A stretch of 64,000 bases of DNA from Arthrobacter liuii (GTDB taxonomy: Bacteria; Actinomycetota; Actinomycetes; Actinomycetales; Micrococcaceae): assembly GCF_014639275.1 (NCBI RefSeq), contig NZ_BMFW01000005.1, forward strand, positions 62,001 to 126,000, given 5' to 3'. The number at the start of each line of letters is the position of its first letter. Position 1 is the first letter of the stretch. Below, one piece after another: positions 51,203 through 61,076 of this stretch. The translations under genes and the position numbers were made by a program. Under the pieces are notes generated by a model. The model worked only from the letters and a program-made list of their open reading frames with translations, did not search any database and was not told where the DNA came from.

Positions 51203-51275
51203 TGCCCTCGATAGGATTCGAACCTACGACCTTCTGCTCCGGAGGCAGACGCTCTATCCCCTGAGCTACGAGGGC
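51203..51275 (-). tRNA. tRNA-Arg (anticodon CCG)
   Basis: 73 bases read on the minus strand: acceptor GCCCTCG/CGAGGGC, D arm GCTC...GAGC, anticodon stem TCTGC/GCAGA with loop CTCCGGA (anticodon CCG), T arm GTAGG-TTCGAAT-CCTAT. All four stems pair. The discriminator base is A; CCA is not encoded. Confidence 0.97.
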
Positions 51276-51324
51276 AATCAGGGTATCCGGCCGTTCCCGG
51301 CGGGACGTCCTAGAGCTTAGCACC

Positions 51325-51725
51325 TCAGTAACCAGAGAACGAATCGATGTGGACCCGCCGCGCACCGGCTCTTTTGGCAGCGCGCCGGAGGGTGGCAACG
51401 CTGGCCGGGGAGCCGGAGATGTAGGCGTCCCGGCTGGCAATGTCGGGCACGATCCGCGCCAGCGTCGGCCCATCCAGCCGGCGCTCGGCACCGGCGCTAC
51501 TGGCGGAAGCGGAGCCCAGCCCGGAAGGCGGCTCGGAGCCGTCCGCCAGCCGAACCAGTACACGGATGCCGGAATCCCGGAGCTCTTCGCCGAGGGTGCG
51601 CAGCCCGCCACGGTTCCGGCCAGTGATAAGCCGGCGATTCCGGCGTAGAGGGTCCGGCGGAGGGCGCCGCCCGGTGCCGGGGGACCTGCGGGTACGGGCG
51701 GGCTTTTGCGGGTGGAGGGTCTCAT
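51325..51725 (-). pseudogene. decayed flavin/ferredoxin reductase gene
   Basis: The minus strand from the ATG at 51725 encodes a basic start and one membrane helix (ALRRTLYAGIAGLSLAGTV). About 100 bases on, the meaningful reading switches frame. From near 51640 to the TGA at 51325 it reads like the C-terminus of an FAD/NAD(P)-binding ferredoxin reductase (RTLGEELRDSGIRVLVRLAD, then LARIVPDIASRDAYISGSP, then ARRVHIDSFSGY). The central FAD and NAD domains are missing. So it is an internally deleted and frameshifted remnant. An open frame that continues into tRNA-Arg at 51203 is not a gene. Confidence 0.55.
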
Positions 51726-51868
51726 GAAGGCTCTCGTTTCACTCGGAGATCATGCCGTGCGGCAGTGGCTTCGCCCTGGACAACGCCGGATCTGCCCGAA
51801 AGGTTCACCCGGGGGCTCCGGCCGGCCTCAAATTCTTTGCTGTCACTGGCCCCCGGTAGGCTAGAGGG

Positions 51869-53533
51869 GTGACTCCCGAAGAACTTTCCCTCGCCATATC
51901 CGCCTGCCTCAGGGACGCCGTCGCCGCCGGCGATATTGCCCTTGCGGCATCAGCCATTCCGGCTGAGGTGCGCGTGGAGCGACCCAAGAACCGGGACCAC
52001 GGCGACTGGGCCACCAACATCGCCCTCCAGCTCGCCAAGCAGGCGGGCACCAACCCGCGCGAATTCGCCGCCGTCCTCAGCAGTCGGCTGAAGTCCATAG
52101 ACGGTGTCTCCGCCGTCGACATCGCCGGCCCGGGATTCCTGAACATCACCGTGGACGCCGCAGCCGCCGGTGCCCTGGCAAAGGCCATCGTCGAGGCCGG
52201 CAAGGAATACGGCACCAACACCGCGCTCGCCGGGCACACCGTCAACATGGAGTTCGTGTCCGCGAATCCCACCGGGCCACTGCACATTGGCCACACCCGC
52301 TGGGCTGCACTGGGGGACTCCATTGCGCGCGTGCTGCGCGCTTCCGGCGCGGATGTCACGGCCGAGTACTACATCAACGACGCCGGCTCGCAGATGAACA
52401 CCTTCGCCACCTCCGTGTACTCCCGCCTGCACGGGCTTCCCGTGCCCGACGGCGGGTACCCGGGACAGTACATTTCCGACCTTGGGCATGAGGTCCTTAC
52501 CGCGCATCCGGACATCCGCGAGCTCACCGAAGTCGCCGCCCTGCCGGTCATCCGTGCCGCCGCCTACGAAGTCCAGATGAAGGACATCCAGGACACCCTG
52601 GCGGACTTCGGCGTTGAGTTCGACGTCTTTTTCTCCGAGCAGGAACTGCACGACGCCGGCGCCATCGAAAGTGCCGTTGCGCGCCTTCGCGAACAGGGCC
52701 ACGTGTTCGACGACGGCGGTGCGGTCTGGCTGCGCACCACGGACTTTGGCGACGACAAGGACCGGGTGATGGTCCGCGCCAATGGCGAGCCCACCTACTT
52801 CGCTGCCGATGCTGCCTACTACCTCTCCAAGAAGGATCGCGGCTTCACCGAAAAGATCTACCTCCTGGGCGCCGACCACCACGGCTACATCAACCGGCTC
52901 AAGGCCATCGCTGCCGCGGCCGGTGACGATCCCGAAGTGAACATCGAGGTGCTCATCGGCCAGCTGGTGTCCGTCAACGGTGCCAAGCTGTCCAAGCGGG
53001 CCGGCAACATCATCGAGCTCAAGGACCTGATCGACTGGCTGGGCAAGGACGCTGTCCGCTACTCGCTGGCCCGGTTCCCCGCCGATTCACCACTGACGCT
53101 GGACCCCGAGCTGCTGAAGAAGCACAGCAACGAGAACCCGGTCTTCTACGTGCAGTACGCCCACGCGCGTTCCCGCGGCGCAGCGCGCAATGCGGTTGAT
53201 GCCGGCGTTGAGCGCCGCGTGGATGGGCAGGACAGCTTCGACGCGTCCCTGCTGGACCACGCCACAGAAAACGAGCTGTTGTCCTACCTGGGCAGCTACC
53301 CGTCGATTGTGGCCAAGGCTGCGGAACTGCGCGAACCGCACCGCGTGGCCCGGCACCTTGAGGCCATCGCGGGCGCCTACCACCGCTGGTACGACGCCTG
53401 CCGTATTGCCCCCATGGGGGAAGAACCCGTCACCGACCTCAACCGCACCCGGCTCTGGCTCAACGACGCCACGAGCCAGGTGCTGGCCAACGGCCTTGAC
53501 TTGCTCGGCGTGTCCGCGCCGGAACGGATGTAG
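51869..53533 (+). CDS. argS: arginyl-tRNA synthetase
   Basis: 554 codons, GTG start. Class I signatures: PTGPLHIGHTR (HIGH) near residue 135 and the KMSKS variant AKLSKRAG near 378; the DALR anticodon-binding domain is C-terminal. It charges tRNA-Arg; a tRNA-Arg gene lies 0.6 kb upstream on the other strand. First gene of the argS-lysA-hom-thrC-thrB unit, as in many Actinobacteria. Confidence 0.93.
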   Translation: MTPEELSLAISACLRDAVAAGDIALAASAIPAEVRVERPKNRDHGDWATNIALQLAKQAGTNPREFAAVLSSRLKSIDGVSAVDIAGPGFLNITVDAAAAGALAKAIVEAGKEYGTNTALAGHTVNMEFVSANPTGPLHIGHTRWAALGDSIARVLRASGADVTAEYYINDAGSQMNTFATSVYSRLHGLPVPDGGYPGQYISDLGHEVLTAHPDIRELTEVAALPVIRAAAYEVQMKDIQDTLADFGVEFDVFFSEQELHDAGAIESAVARLREQGHVFDDGGAVWLRTTDFGDDKDRVMVRANGEPTYFAADAAYYLSKKDRGFTEKIYLLGADHHGYINRLKAIAAAAGDDPEVNIEVLIGQLVSVNGAKLSKRAGNIIELKDLIDWLGKDAVRYSLARFPADSPLTLDPELLKKHSNENPVFYVQYAHARSRGAARNAVDAGVERRVDGQDSFDASLLDHATENELLSYLGSYPSIVAKAAELREPHRVARHLEAIAGAYHRWYDACRIAPMGEEPVTDLNRTRLWLNDATSQVLANGLDLLGVSAPERM

Positions 53534-53537
53534 CCCC

Positions 53538-55013
53538 GTGACTGCGCAGGACACCACCAACGCTTCACCGCTGGCCCCGGAATGGCTTTCGGTACCCAAG
53601 GACCTGAATGCCCTCCAGGAACCCCTGTGGGCCAAGACGGTTGAGCGGAACGACGACGGCGGGCTGGCCGTCGGGGGAGTTTCCGTTGCCGCCCTGAAGG
53701 AACAGTTCGGCACCCCCCTGTTCGTCTTGGACGAGGCGGACTTCCGCGCCAGGGCACGGGCTTTCAAGGACTCCTTCGACGCCGCTTTCGCCGATATCTG
53801 CGGCGGCGTGGATGTGTACTACGCCGGGAAGTCGTTCCTCTGCACCGCAGTGGTGAAGTGGGTGGAAGAGGAAGGGCTGCGCCTGGACACTGCCTCCGGC
53901 GGCGAACTTGCCGTTGCGGCGCGCGCCGGAATTGCGGGGGAGCGGGTGGCGCTGCACGGCAACAACAAGTCCGACGCCGAAGTCACCCGGGCCCTGGACA
54001 TGAAACTGGGGCGGATTGTGGTGGACAGCCTCGACGAACTGGTCCGGGTCGGTGCCCTCGCTGAAGCCCGCGGTGAACAGGCCAAGGTCATGCTGCGGCT
54101 CACGCCCGGCGTGCACGCCCACACCCATGAGTTCATCGCCACCGCCCACGAAGACCAGAAGTTCGGCCTCTCCATGGCCGGCGACACCACTGGCCAGGCC
54201 GGTCTGTCGGCCGCGGAGGAAGCCGTCGCGGCTGCCGCCGCGCACCCCGGCATCGAGTTGCTGGGCCTGCACTGCCACATCGGCTCGCAGATCTTCGAAC
54301 CGGACGGTTTTGCCCTGGCTGCCGAGAAGCTGCTGCGCTTCCTGGCCGCGATGCAGGAAAAATACTCCATCACCATGCCGGAACTGGACCTCGGCGGCGG
54401 GTACGGGATCGCCTACACTCCGGTGGACACCCCCCGCCCCGCAGCGGAGATCGCGGCGGCGATGGCCGACGTCGTGCGTTCCACCTCCGCCGAGCTGGGC
54501 ATCGACTCGCCGCGCATCTCCATAGAACCGGGCCGCGCCATCGTGGGCAGCACCACCTTCACCCTCTACGAGGTGGGCACGCTCAAAACGGTCCGCGTGG
54601 ACGCGCCGGCCGTTTCCGGCGGCCGTGACGCGGACAACAACGTTACGTATCCGCGCCGCTATGTTTCGGTGGACGGCGGCATGAGCGACAACGCCCGCCC
54701 GGTGCTGTACGACGCGGATTATTCGGCCGTCCTGGCCTCCCGTACATCAAGCGCGGCCGGGCAGCTGTCCCGCGTGGTGGGCAAACATTGCGAGAGCGGC
54801 GACATAGTTGTTAGAGATGTATATCTGCCCGGGGACGTGGCAGCCGGTGATCTGCTTGCTGTACCGGGAACCGGCGCCTACTGCTGGGCCCTCTCGAGCA
54901 ACTACAACTATCTGGCCCGGCCGGGCGTTGTCGCGGTGCGCGACGGATCTGCCCGGCTGATTGTCCGCGGGGAAACCGAAGAAGATCTGCTGAACCGCGA
55001 CATGGGAGCCTGA
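53538..55013 (+). CDS. lysA: diaminopimelate decarboxylase
   Basis: 491 codons, GTG start four bases behind argS. Fold-type III PLP enzyme: YYAGKSFLC with the PLP Lys (about 95), HCHIGSQIFE, GGGYGIAYT and GSTTFTLYEVG; the C-terminal barrel ends in GAYCWALSSNYN. It makes lysine from meso-diaminopimelate. It is longer than E. coli LysA, as usual in actinomycetes. Confidence 0.93.
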   Translation: MTAQDTTNASPLAPEWLSVPKDLNALQEPLWAKTVERNDDGGLAVGGVSVAALKEQFGTPLFVLDEADFRARARAFKDSFDAAFADICGGVDVYYAGKSFLCTAVVKWVEEEGLRLDTASGGELAVAARAGIAGERVALHGNNKSDAEVTRALDMKLGRIVVDSLDELVRVGALAEARGEQAKVMLRLTPGVHAHTHEFIATAHEDQKFGLSMAGDTTGQAGLSAAEEAVAAAAAHPGIELLGLHCHIGSQIFEPDGFALAAEKLLRFLAAMQEKYSITMPELDLGGGYGIAYTPVDTPRPAAEIAAAMADVVRSTSAELGIDSPRISIEPGRAIVGSTTFTLYEVGTLKTVRVDAPAVSGGRDADNNVTYPRRYVSVDGGMSDNARPVLYDADYSAVLASRTSSAAGQLSRVVGKHCESGDIVVRDVYLPGDVAAGDLLAVPGTGAYCWALSSNYNYLARPGVVAVRDGSARLIVRGETEEDLLNRDMGA

Positions 55014-56330
55014 ATGACGGAAATGCGAACGCTGAAAGTGGCCCTGCTGGGCTGTGGCAACGTTGGGGCCCAGGTTGCGCGGATCCTTATTGAGGACGCC
55101 GACGCCCTTGCCGCCCGTACCGGTGCCCGCCTGCAGCTCAGCGGCATCGCCGTGCGCAACGTCAACGCCCCCCGCGACGTGGACCTGCCGCAGGAGCTCT
55201 TCACCACCGACGCCGAAACCCTGGTCAAGGACGCAGACCTTGTCATCGAACTGATGGGCGGCATCGAACCCGCCCGCACGCTGATCCTCTCAGCCCTGAG
55301 CAACGGCGCGTGCGTGGTCACCGGCAACAAGGCGCTCCTGGCGCAGGACGGGCCCACCCTCTACGAAGAGGCCGACAAAGCAGGCGTCCAGCTCTCCTAC
55401 GAGGCTGCAGTGGCCGGAGCCATCCCCATCCTGCGCCCCATCCGCGACAGCCTCTCCGGCGACCGGATCACTCGCGTGCTGGGCATCGTCAACGGCACCA
55501 CCAACTTCATCCTTGACCAGATGGACACCACCGGCGCCCAGTTCGCGGACGCCCTCGCCGAAGCCCAGCGCCTTGGCTACGCCGAAGCGGACCCCACCGC
55601 CGACGTCCAAGGCCACGACGCCGCAGCGAAGGCCGCCATCCTTGCCTCGCTGTCCTTCCACACCCGCTTTGCCCTGGACGATGTCCACTGCGAGGGCATC
55701 ACGTCCGTGAGCGCGTCGGACATCGCCGCCGCCAAGGAGGCCGGCTTCGTCATCAAGCTGCTGGCCATCGCCGAGAAACTGACTGACGCCAACGGCAAGG
55801 AAGGCGTGTCAGTCCGCGTACACCCCACCCTCCTTCCGCGCGAACACCCGCTGGCCGCCGTCCGCGGTGCCTTCAACGCCGTCTTCATCGAAGCGGAGAA
55901 CGCGGGCGAACTGATGTTCTACGGCCAGGGCGCCGGCGGAACCCCCACGGCCTCGGCCGTACTGGGTGACCTCGTCTCGGCAGCGCGCCGCTTGGTCCTG
56001 GGCGGTCCCGGACGCACCGAAACCACCACGGGGCACGTTCCAGCGCTGCCCATCGATGCGGCCACCACGAGTTACTACATCGGCCTCGACGTTGCCGACC
56101 AGCCCGGTGTTCTGGCCAAGATCGCCCAGCTGTTCGCCGAGCACGGCGTCTCCATTGAAATCATGCGGCAGACCATCCACCGCGACGCGGAGTCCAACGT
56201 GGAGTCGGCCGAACTGCGGATTGTCACCCACCGCGCGTCAGAGGCTGCCCTCGCAGCCACCGTCGAGGCCGTCAAGGGCCTGGACGTCATCAATTCAGTT
56301 ACATCCGTTCTGCGGGTAGAAGGAGTCTAA
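55014..56330 (+). CDS. hom: homoserine dehydrogenase
   Basis: 438 codons starting directly behind the lysA stop. Rossmann motif ALLGCGNVGAQVARIL, catalytic NKALL and GTTNFILDQM segments, and a C-terminal ACT domain (YYIGLDVADQPGVLAKIAQL). It reduces aspartate semialdehyde to homoserine; the ACT domain is the likely site of threonine feedback. Directly upstream of thrC with no gap. Confidence 0.93.
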   Translation: MTEMRTLKVALLGCGNVGAQVARILIEDADALAARTGARLQLSGIAVRNVNAPRDVDLPQELFTTDAETLVKDADLVIELMGGIEPARTLILSALSNGACVVTGNKALLAQDGPTLYEEADKAGVQLSYEAAVAGAIPILRPIRDSLSGDRITRVLGIVNGTTNFILDQMDTTGAQFADALAEAQRLGYAEADPTADVQGHDAAAKAAILASLSFHTRFALDDVHCEGITSVSASDIAAAKEAGFVIKLLAIAEKLTDANGKEGVSVRVHPTLLPREHPLAAVRGAFNAVFIEAENAGELMFYGQGAGGTPTASAVLGDLVSAARRLVLGGPGRTETTTGHVPALPIDAATTSYYIGLDVADQPGVLAKIAQLFAEHGVSIEIMRQTIHRDAESNVESAELRIVTHRASEAALAATVEAVKGLDVINSVTSVLRVEGV

Positions 56331-57437
56331 GTGGCTCACCAATGGCGCGGCGTCATCCGCGAATACGCTGACCGTCTGCCCGTGACGGAGTCCACCAAGG
56401 TCATCACCCTCGGTGAGGGCGGCACTCCGCTGGTGCACGCGCAGAAGCTTTCCGAACTCACCGGTTCCGAGGTCTACCTGAAGGTGGAGGGGATGAACCC
56501 CACCGGCTCCTTCAAGGACCGTGGCATGACGATGGCCATGACGGCTGCGGTGGCCTCCGGTGCCAAGGCCGTTGTGTGCGCTTCCACCGGCAACACGTCC
56601 GCTTCCGCCGCGGCGTATGCAACGGCCGCCGGCCTGCAGTGCGCCGTCCTGGTGCCCGAAGGCAAGATTTCCATGGGCAAGCTCAGCCAGGCCATCGCCC
56701 ACGGTGCCACCCTGCTCCAGGTGGACGGCAACTTCGACAACTGCCTGGACATCGCCCGCAAGCTGGGGGAGTCCTACCCCGTCTTCCTGGTCAACTCCGT
56801 CAACCCCGCACGCATCCAGGGCCAGAAGACCGGCGCCTTCGAAGTGGTCGACGCCCTGGGCGATGCACCGGACATCCACGTCCTGCCCGTGGGCAACGCC
56901 GGCAACATCACCGCCTACTGGAAGGGCTACAAGGAATACTCCGCGCCCTTCGAATCCGACACTGCCGGCACCCTGCCCGCGGTGTCCACCAAGACTCCTG
57001 CGATGTGGGGCTTCCAGGCTGCCGGGGCCGCACCTTTCGTTGCGGGCCACCCCATCAGCGAGCCTGACACCATCGCCACGGCCATCCGCATTGGCAACCC
57101 CGCATCCTGGGACGGCGCTGTGGGCGCACGCGACGAATCCGGCGGCCTCATCGAGGCCGTCACGGATGAGGAAATCCTGAACGCGCACCGCTGGCTCTCA
57201 TCAAAGGAAGGCGTCTTCGTGGAACCCGGTTCCGCAGCAGGCGTGGCCGGGCTGCTCAAGAAGCACGCCGCCGGCGAGGTCCCCAGCGGGAAGACCATCG
57301 TCATCACCGTCACCGGGCACGGACTCAAGGACCCCCAATGGGCCCTGCGTACCGAGGACGGCAGCGATGTCCAGCCGATCAAGGTTCCGAACGACGTGGT
57401 CACCGTTGCCGCTGAGCTGGGACTGGAAGAAAAATAG
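56331..57437 (+). CDS. thrC: threonine synthase
   Basis: 368 codons, GTG start immediately after hom. PLP site [16 protein letters not shown] (Lys about 62), [15 protein letters not shown] and [10 protein letters not shown] are the short-form (plant/actinobacterial) threonine synthase signatures. It converts O-phosphohomoserine to threonine. Confidence 0.93.
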   Translation: MAHQWRGVIREYADRLPVTESTKVITLGEGGTPLVHAQKLSELTGSEVYLKVEGMNPTGSFKDRGMTMAMTAAVASGAKAVVCASTGNTSASAAAYATAAGLQCAVLVPEGKISMGKLSQAIAHGATLLQVDGNFDNCLDIARKLGESYPVFLVNSVNPARIQGQKTGAFEVVDALGDAPDIHVLPVGNAGNITAYWKGYKEYSAPFESDTAGTLPAVSTKTPAMWGFQAAGAAPFVAGHPISEPDTIATAIRIGNPASWDGAVGARDESGGLIEAVTDEEILNAHRWLSSKEGVFVEPGSAAGVAGLLKKHAAGEVPSGKTIVITVTGHGLKDPQWALRTEDGSDVQPIKVPNDVVTVAAELGLEEK

Positions 57438-57439
57438 CC

Positions 57440-58414
57440 TTGGACACCACCTCGCAGGCCGCCGTCGGACTGCACCTGATCGAGCCGGGCCAGCGCGTCA
57501 CCGTCCGAGTCCCCGCCACCACGGCCAACCTCGGTCCCGGCTACGACAGCCTGGGCCTCGCGCTGGCCCTGCACGACACCCTCACCGTGGAAAGCCTGGA
57601 CACGGACGAACTCGTGTTCGAGCTCCGCGGCGAGGGATCCGACACCCTGCCGCGGGACGCCAGCCACCTGGTGGTCCGCGCAATGGACCTGGCCTTCGAA
57701 AGGCTGGGCTACCGACACGGCGGCCTGAAGGTGGTTGCCGAAAACGTAAACCCGCACGGCCGCGGGCTGGGCTCCTCCGCGTCCGCCGTGGTCGCAGCGG
57801 TCTCGGCCGCCAACGCCATGGTGCCCGCTGAAAGCCGGCGTGGAAAGGAATGGATCCTCCAGCTCACCAGCGAACTGGAAGGCCATCCGGACAACGTGGC
57901 ACCCGCGATTTTCGGCGGACTGGCGCTGTCATGGCAGGACAGTGAGCAGTACAGCAGCACCAGTGCCGCCGTTGCCGCCTCTGTCATCCCCATTGTGGCG
58001 GTGCCCGACTTCGAACTGTCCACCGAAGCCGCCCGCGCCCTGCTGCCGGCATCGGTGGGCCACCACGCAGCCGCAATGAACTCCGGCCGTGCGGCACTGC
58101 TAATCCACGCGCTGACGCAGAAGCCTGAATTCCTGCTGCCGGGCACCGAGGACTACCTGCACCAGAGCTACCGGGCGGAGGCCATGCGGCCCAGTGCCGC
58201 GCTGATCGGCGCACTCCGTAAAGCGGGCTACGCGGCAGTGGTTTCCGGGGCCGGGCCAACCGTCCTGGTGCTGGCAAACGGTGAAGCCCAGGCCAGTAAT
58301 GCACTGGCCTTCATTGAAGCCTTTACGGCGGAGAACACGCCGGACATCGGCTGGCGCGTCCTGAAGCTCGCAGTGGACGTTGAAGGTGCTAAGGTTGACT
58401 TGCACCGGCGGTAA
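57440..58414 (+). CDS. thrB: homoserine kinase
   Basis: 324 codons, TTG start two bases behind thrC. GHMP kinase motifs: VPATTANLGPGYDSLGLAL (motif 1), NPHGRGLGSSASAVVA (ATP-binding motif 2) and SGAGPTVLVL (motif 3). It phosphorylates homoserine for ThrC. Last gene of the amino-acid unit; rho follows after 293 bases. Confidence 0.92.
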   Translation: MDTTSQAAVGLHLIEPGQRVTVRVPATTANLGPGYDSLGLALALHDTLTVESLDTDELVFELRGEGSDTLPRDASHLVVRAMDLAFERLGYRHGGLKVVAENVNPHGRGLGSSASAVVAAVSAANAMVPAESRRGKEWILQLTSELEGHPDNVAPAIFGGLALSWQDSEQYSSTSAAVAASVIPIVAVPDFELSTEAARALLPASVGHHAAAMNSGRAALLIHALTQKPEFLLPGTEDYLHQSYRAEAMRPSAALIGALRKAGYAAVVSGAGPTVLVLANGEAQASNALAFIEAFTAENTPDIGWRVLKLAVDVEGAKVDLHRR

Positions 58415-58707
58415 TTCCGCTTATCTGATCTGCTCCTGCATTCAGTTGCGATTTGATCTACCACTGTGAATGTATTCCGGTGCCGCCTGCTTGGTCTGTC
58501 GCAGGAATCTGCAGCATACAACTGCCCCTGAACCGTCAGTCCGGCGCCGCGCCATGGGCGCAGCGCAAGGTGAATCAGTATCCGGCCCTGCTGGCCGAAA
58601 TCCAACCGGCAAGGCCGAAATCCCGGCTGCAGATCTGAACTGCAGCCCAGATCAAATCATCGCGTCCAGCTCCCAGTCTGGACGCCGTCGAGGGGGAAGG
58701 ATCCTTC

Positions 58708-60822
58708 GTGACCGAAACCACTGAGCTGTCGCCAGCTGTGGAACACACAACTTCTGCTGCCGAATCACCGGCCGCACCCGCCAAGAGCAGCGGCCTCGCC
58801 GGCCTGAAGCTCGCCCAGCTGCAGGCCCTCGCCAGCCAGCTCGGCATCTCCGGTGGCTCCCGCATGCGCAAGGGGGACCTGGTCTCGGCCATCTCCGCCC
58901 ATCGTGCAGGGACCCTCACTGCAAAAGCCCCCGCGAAGGCAACGGAAAGGGCTTCGGAAAACACTGTGGCCCCGGCCGCAGCGGCACCAGCCTCCGTCCC
59001 GGAAGCCGCCGCGGAAGGCACCCGTGCCCGCGGACGCGGACGCAGCCGCCGGGCCGTCAGTGACGGCGTCGTTGCGCCGGCAGCCGAAGCTCCCGTTGTG
59101 GAAACAGCTGCCGCGCCTGCCGCCGCAACTGTCGAGGCGCCGTCGGCCGCCCCTGCGGAAGCCGCAGAAGCAACGGAAGGCGCCCCCGAGCGCCGCCAGC
59201 CCCGCACCCGCGACCGCCGCCGCAGCGAAGCCGCTGCCGCCTCCGTCCAGGAAGCACCGGTGGAAACCCCGGCAGAGCAGCCGGCCGCGGAACAGCGTTC
59301 AGGCGAGCAGCGCGCCGAAGCCCCTGCAGCTGAAACGGGCGACGGCGGCCAGCGCACCGAGCGCCGTGAAGGCGGCCGCACGCGTGGCCGCGACTCCCGC
59401 GAATCCGATGGCCGCGACAACGCCGGCAGTCGCGAGGCAGGCCAGCGGGAAGGCGGCCGGGACACCCGCGACGGCGAGGACACGGACGGCGGAAGCCGCC
59501 GCAACCGCCGGAACCGCCGCGACCGGAATGACCGGAACGACCGTTCCGGCGGCCAGGACCGGGACAACTCCCGCAACGATCGCTTCCGCGACCGCAACGA
59601 CCGCCGCCGCGGCCGCAACCAGGGCCCGGACGTGGACGACGTCGAGGTCACCGAGGACGACGTGCTGCTGCCGGTCGCCGGCATCCTGGACGTCCTGGAA
59701 AACTACGCGTTCATTCGCACCTCCGGCTACCTGCCCGGCCCCAACGACGTCTACGTGTCCCTGGCCCAGGTCAAGAAGTACAACCTGCGCAAGGGTGACG
59801 CCGTTGTCGGCGCAATCCGTGCACCCCGCGAGGGCGAGGACCGCAACCAGCAGTCAAACCGCCAGAAGTTCAACGCCCTGGTCCGCGTCACGTCCGTGAA
59901 CGGCAAGACCGCCGAAGAACTCAAGGACCGCGTCGAGTTCGCCAAGCTGGTTCCGCTGTACCCGTCCGAGCGCCTGCGCCTGGAGACCGACCCCAAGAAG
60001 ATCGGTCCCCGCGTCATCGACCTCGTGGCTCCGATCGGCAAGGGCCAGCGTGGCCTGATTGTCTCCCCGCCAAAGGCCGGCAAGACGCTCATCCTGCAGT
60101 CCATCGCCAACGCGATCACCACCAACAACCCTGAGGTCCACCTCATGATGGTGCTGGTTGACGAACGCCCCGAAGAAGTCACGGACATGCAGCGCACCGT
60201 CAAGGGCGAGGTCATTGCCTCCACCTTCGACCGTCCCGCCGACGACCACACCACCGTGGCCGAACTCTCCATCGAACGCGCCAAGCGCCTGGTGGAAATG
60301 GGCATGGACGTGGTGGTCCTGCTGGACTCCATGACCCGCCTGGGCCGTGCCTACAACCTGGCAGCACCGGCCTCCGGCCGCATCCTGTCCGGTGGTGTGG
60401 ACTCCGCAGCCCTCTACCCGCCCAAGCGCTTCTTCGGTGCCGCCCGCAACATCGAAAACGGCGGCTCGCTCACCATTCTGGCCACCGCCCTCGTCGAGAC
60501 CGGCTCCAAGATGGACGAGGTCATCTTCGAAGAGTTCAAGGGCACCGGAAACATGGAGCTCCGCCTGTCCCGCCAGCTGGCCGACAAGCGCATCTTCCCC
60601 GCCGTGGACGTCAACGCCTCCGGCACCCGGCGCGAGGAGAACCTCCTCTCGCCCGAGGAAGTCAAGATCATGTGGAAGCTGCGCCGCGTCCTCTCCGGAC
60701 TCGAAACCCAGCAGAGCCTTGAACTGCTCACCAACAAGATCCGGGAAACCCAGAGCAACGTCGAGTTCCTCATGCAGGTCCAGAAGACGACGCTTGGTGC
60801 GAAGTCGGATAACGACAAGTAG
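58708..60822 (+). CDS. rho: transcription termination factor Rho
   Basis: 704 codons, GTG start. It has an N-terminal Rho-N/SAP-like helix pair (GLAGLKLAQLQALASQLGIS), then about 240 residues rich in Ala/Glu and later Arg/Asp/Asn (RG/RD repeats). After that come the cold-shock RNA-binding domain, Walker A SPPKAGKT (453-460), Walker B VVVLLDSMTR and the Q/R loops. The disordered basic insertion is a hallmark of actinobacterial Rho and helps RNA binding. The 293-base gap upstream (58415-58707) holds no gene; a long leader there could serve autogenous attenuation. Confidence 0.93.
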   Translation: MTETTELSPAVEHTTSAAESPAAPAKSSGLAGLKLAQLQALASQLGISGGSRMRKGDLVSAISAHRAGTLTAKAPAKATERASENTVAPAAAAPASVPEAAAEGTRARGRGRSRRAVSDGVVAPAAEAPVVETAAAPAAATVEAPSAAPAEAAEATEGAPERRQPRTRDRRRSEAAAASVQEAPVETPAEQPAAEQRSGEQRAEAPAAETGDGGQRTERREGGRTRGRDSRESDGRDNAGSREAGQREGGRDTRDGEDTDGGSRRNRRNRRDRNDRNDRSGGQDRDNSRNDRFRDRNDRRRGRNQGPDVDDVEVTEDDVLLPVAGILDVLENYAFIRTSGYLPGPNDVYVSLAQVKKYNLRKGDAVVGAIRAPREGEDRNQQSNRQKFNALVRVTSVNGKTAEELKDRVEFAKLVPLYPSERLRLETDPKKIGPRVIDLVAPIGKGQRGLIVSPPKAGKTLILQSIANAITTNNPEVHLMMVLVDERPEEVTDMQRTVKGEVIASTFDRPADDHTTVAELSIERAKRLVEMGMDVVVLLDSMTRLGRAYNLAAPASGRILSGGVDSAALYPPKRFFGAARNIENGGSLTILATALVETGSKMDEVIFEEFKGTGNMELRLSRQLADKRIFPAVDVNASGTRREENLLSPEEVKIMWKLRRVLSGLETQQSLELLTNKIRETQSNVEFLMQVQKTTLGAKSDNDK

Positions 60823-60894
60823 CTGAGTTCGGGGCGGGCGCTGGAGCGTTCGTGCGGTGGGTGCCGCGCGGATGTTCCGCTCCCGCCCCTTTGT

Positions 60895-61006
60895 CGTTCG
60901 GATTTTGCCGCCCCCGCCCCTCCGCTGGGAGGCTTTCGATCTTCGATCGTCAGCCTCCCAGCTCCGGCAGGCCCGATGCCACTCCCGGGGCGGCAAAATC
61001 CGAACG
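60895..61006. repeat. nested palindromic element between rho and prfA
   Basis: Outer arms 60895-60914 and 60987-61006 are perfect 20-bp inverted repeats (CGTTCGGATTTTGCCGCCCC and its complement). Inside, GCTGGGAGGCT (60924-60934) pairs with AGCCTCCCAGC (60952-60962), enclosing a short GATC-rich loop. The 112-bp unit has no coding potential. It looks like a small palindromic mobile repeat (MITE- or REP-like); it may also end the rho transcript. Confidence 0.65.
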
Positions 61007-61076
61007 CCACGCTGTTGTCTCACCAGTCGCTCGGCGAAACTAGACTGTTTCCCAGCGCGTCGAAAGGTTTTGAAAC

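Noticed and set aside
51108..51725. A 205-codon open frame running leftward through tRNA-Arg
   Set aside because: It reads through the tRNA and its terminator, giving the familiar tRNA-derived residue string; only the first part overlaps a decayed reductase gene.
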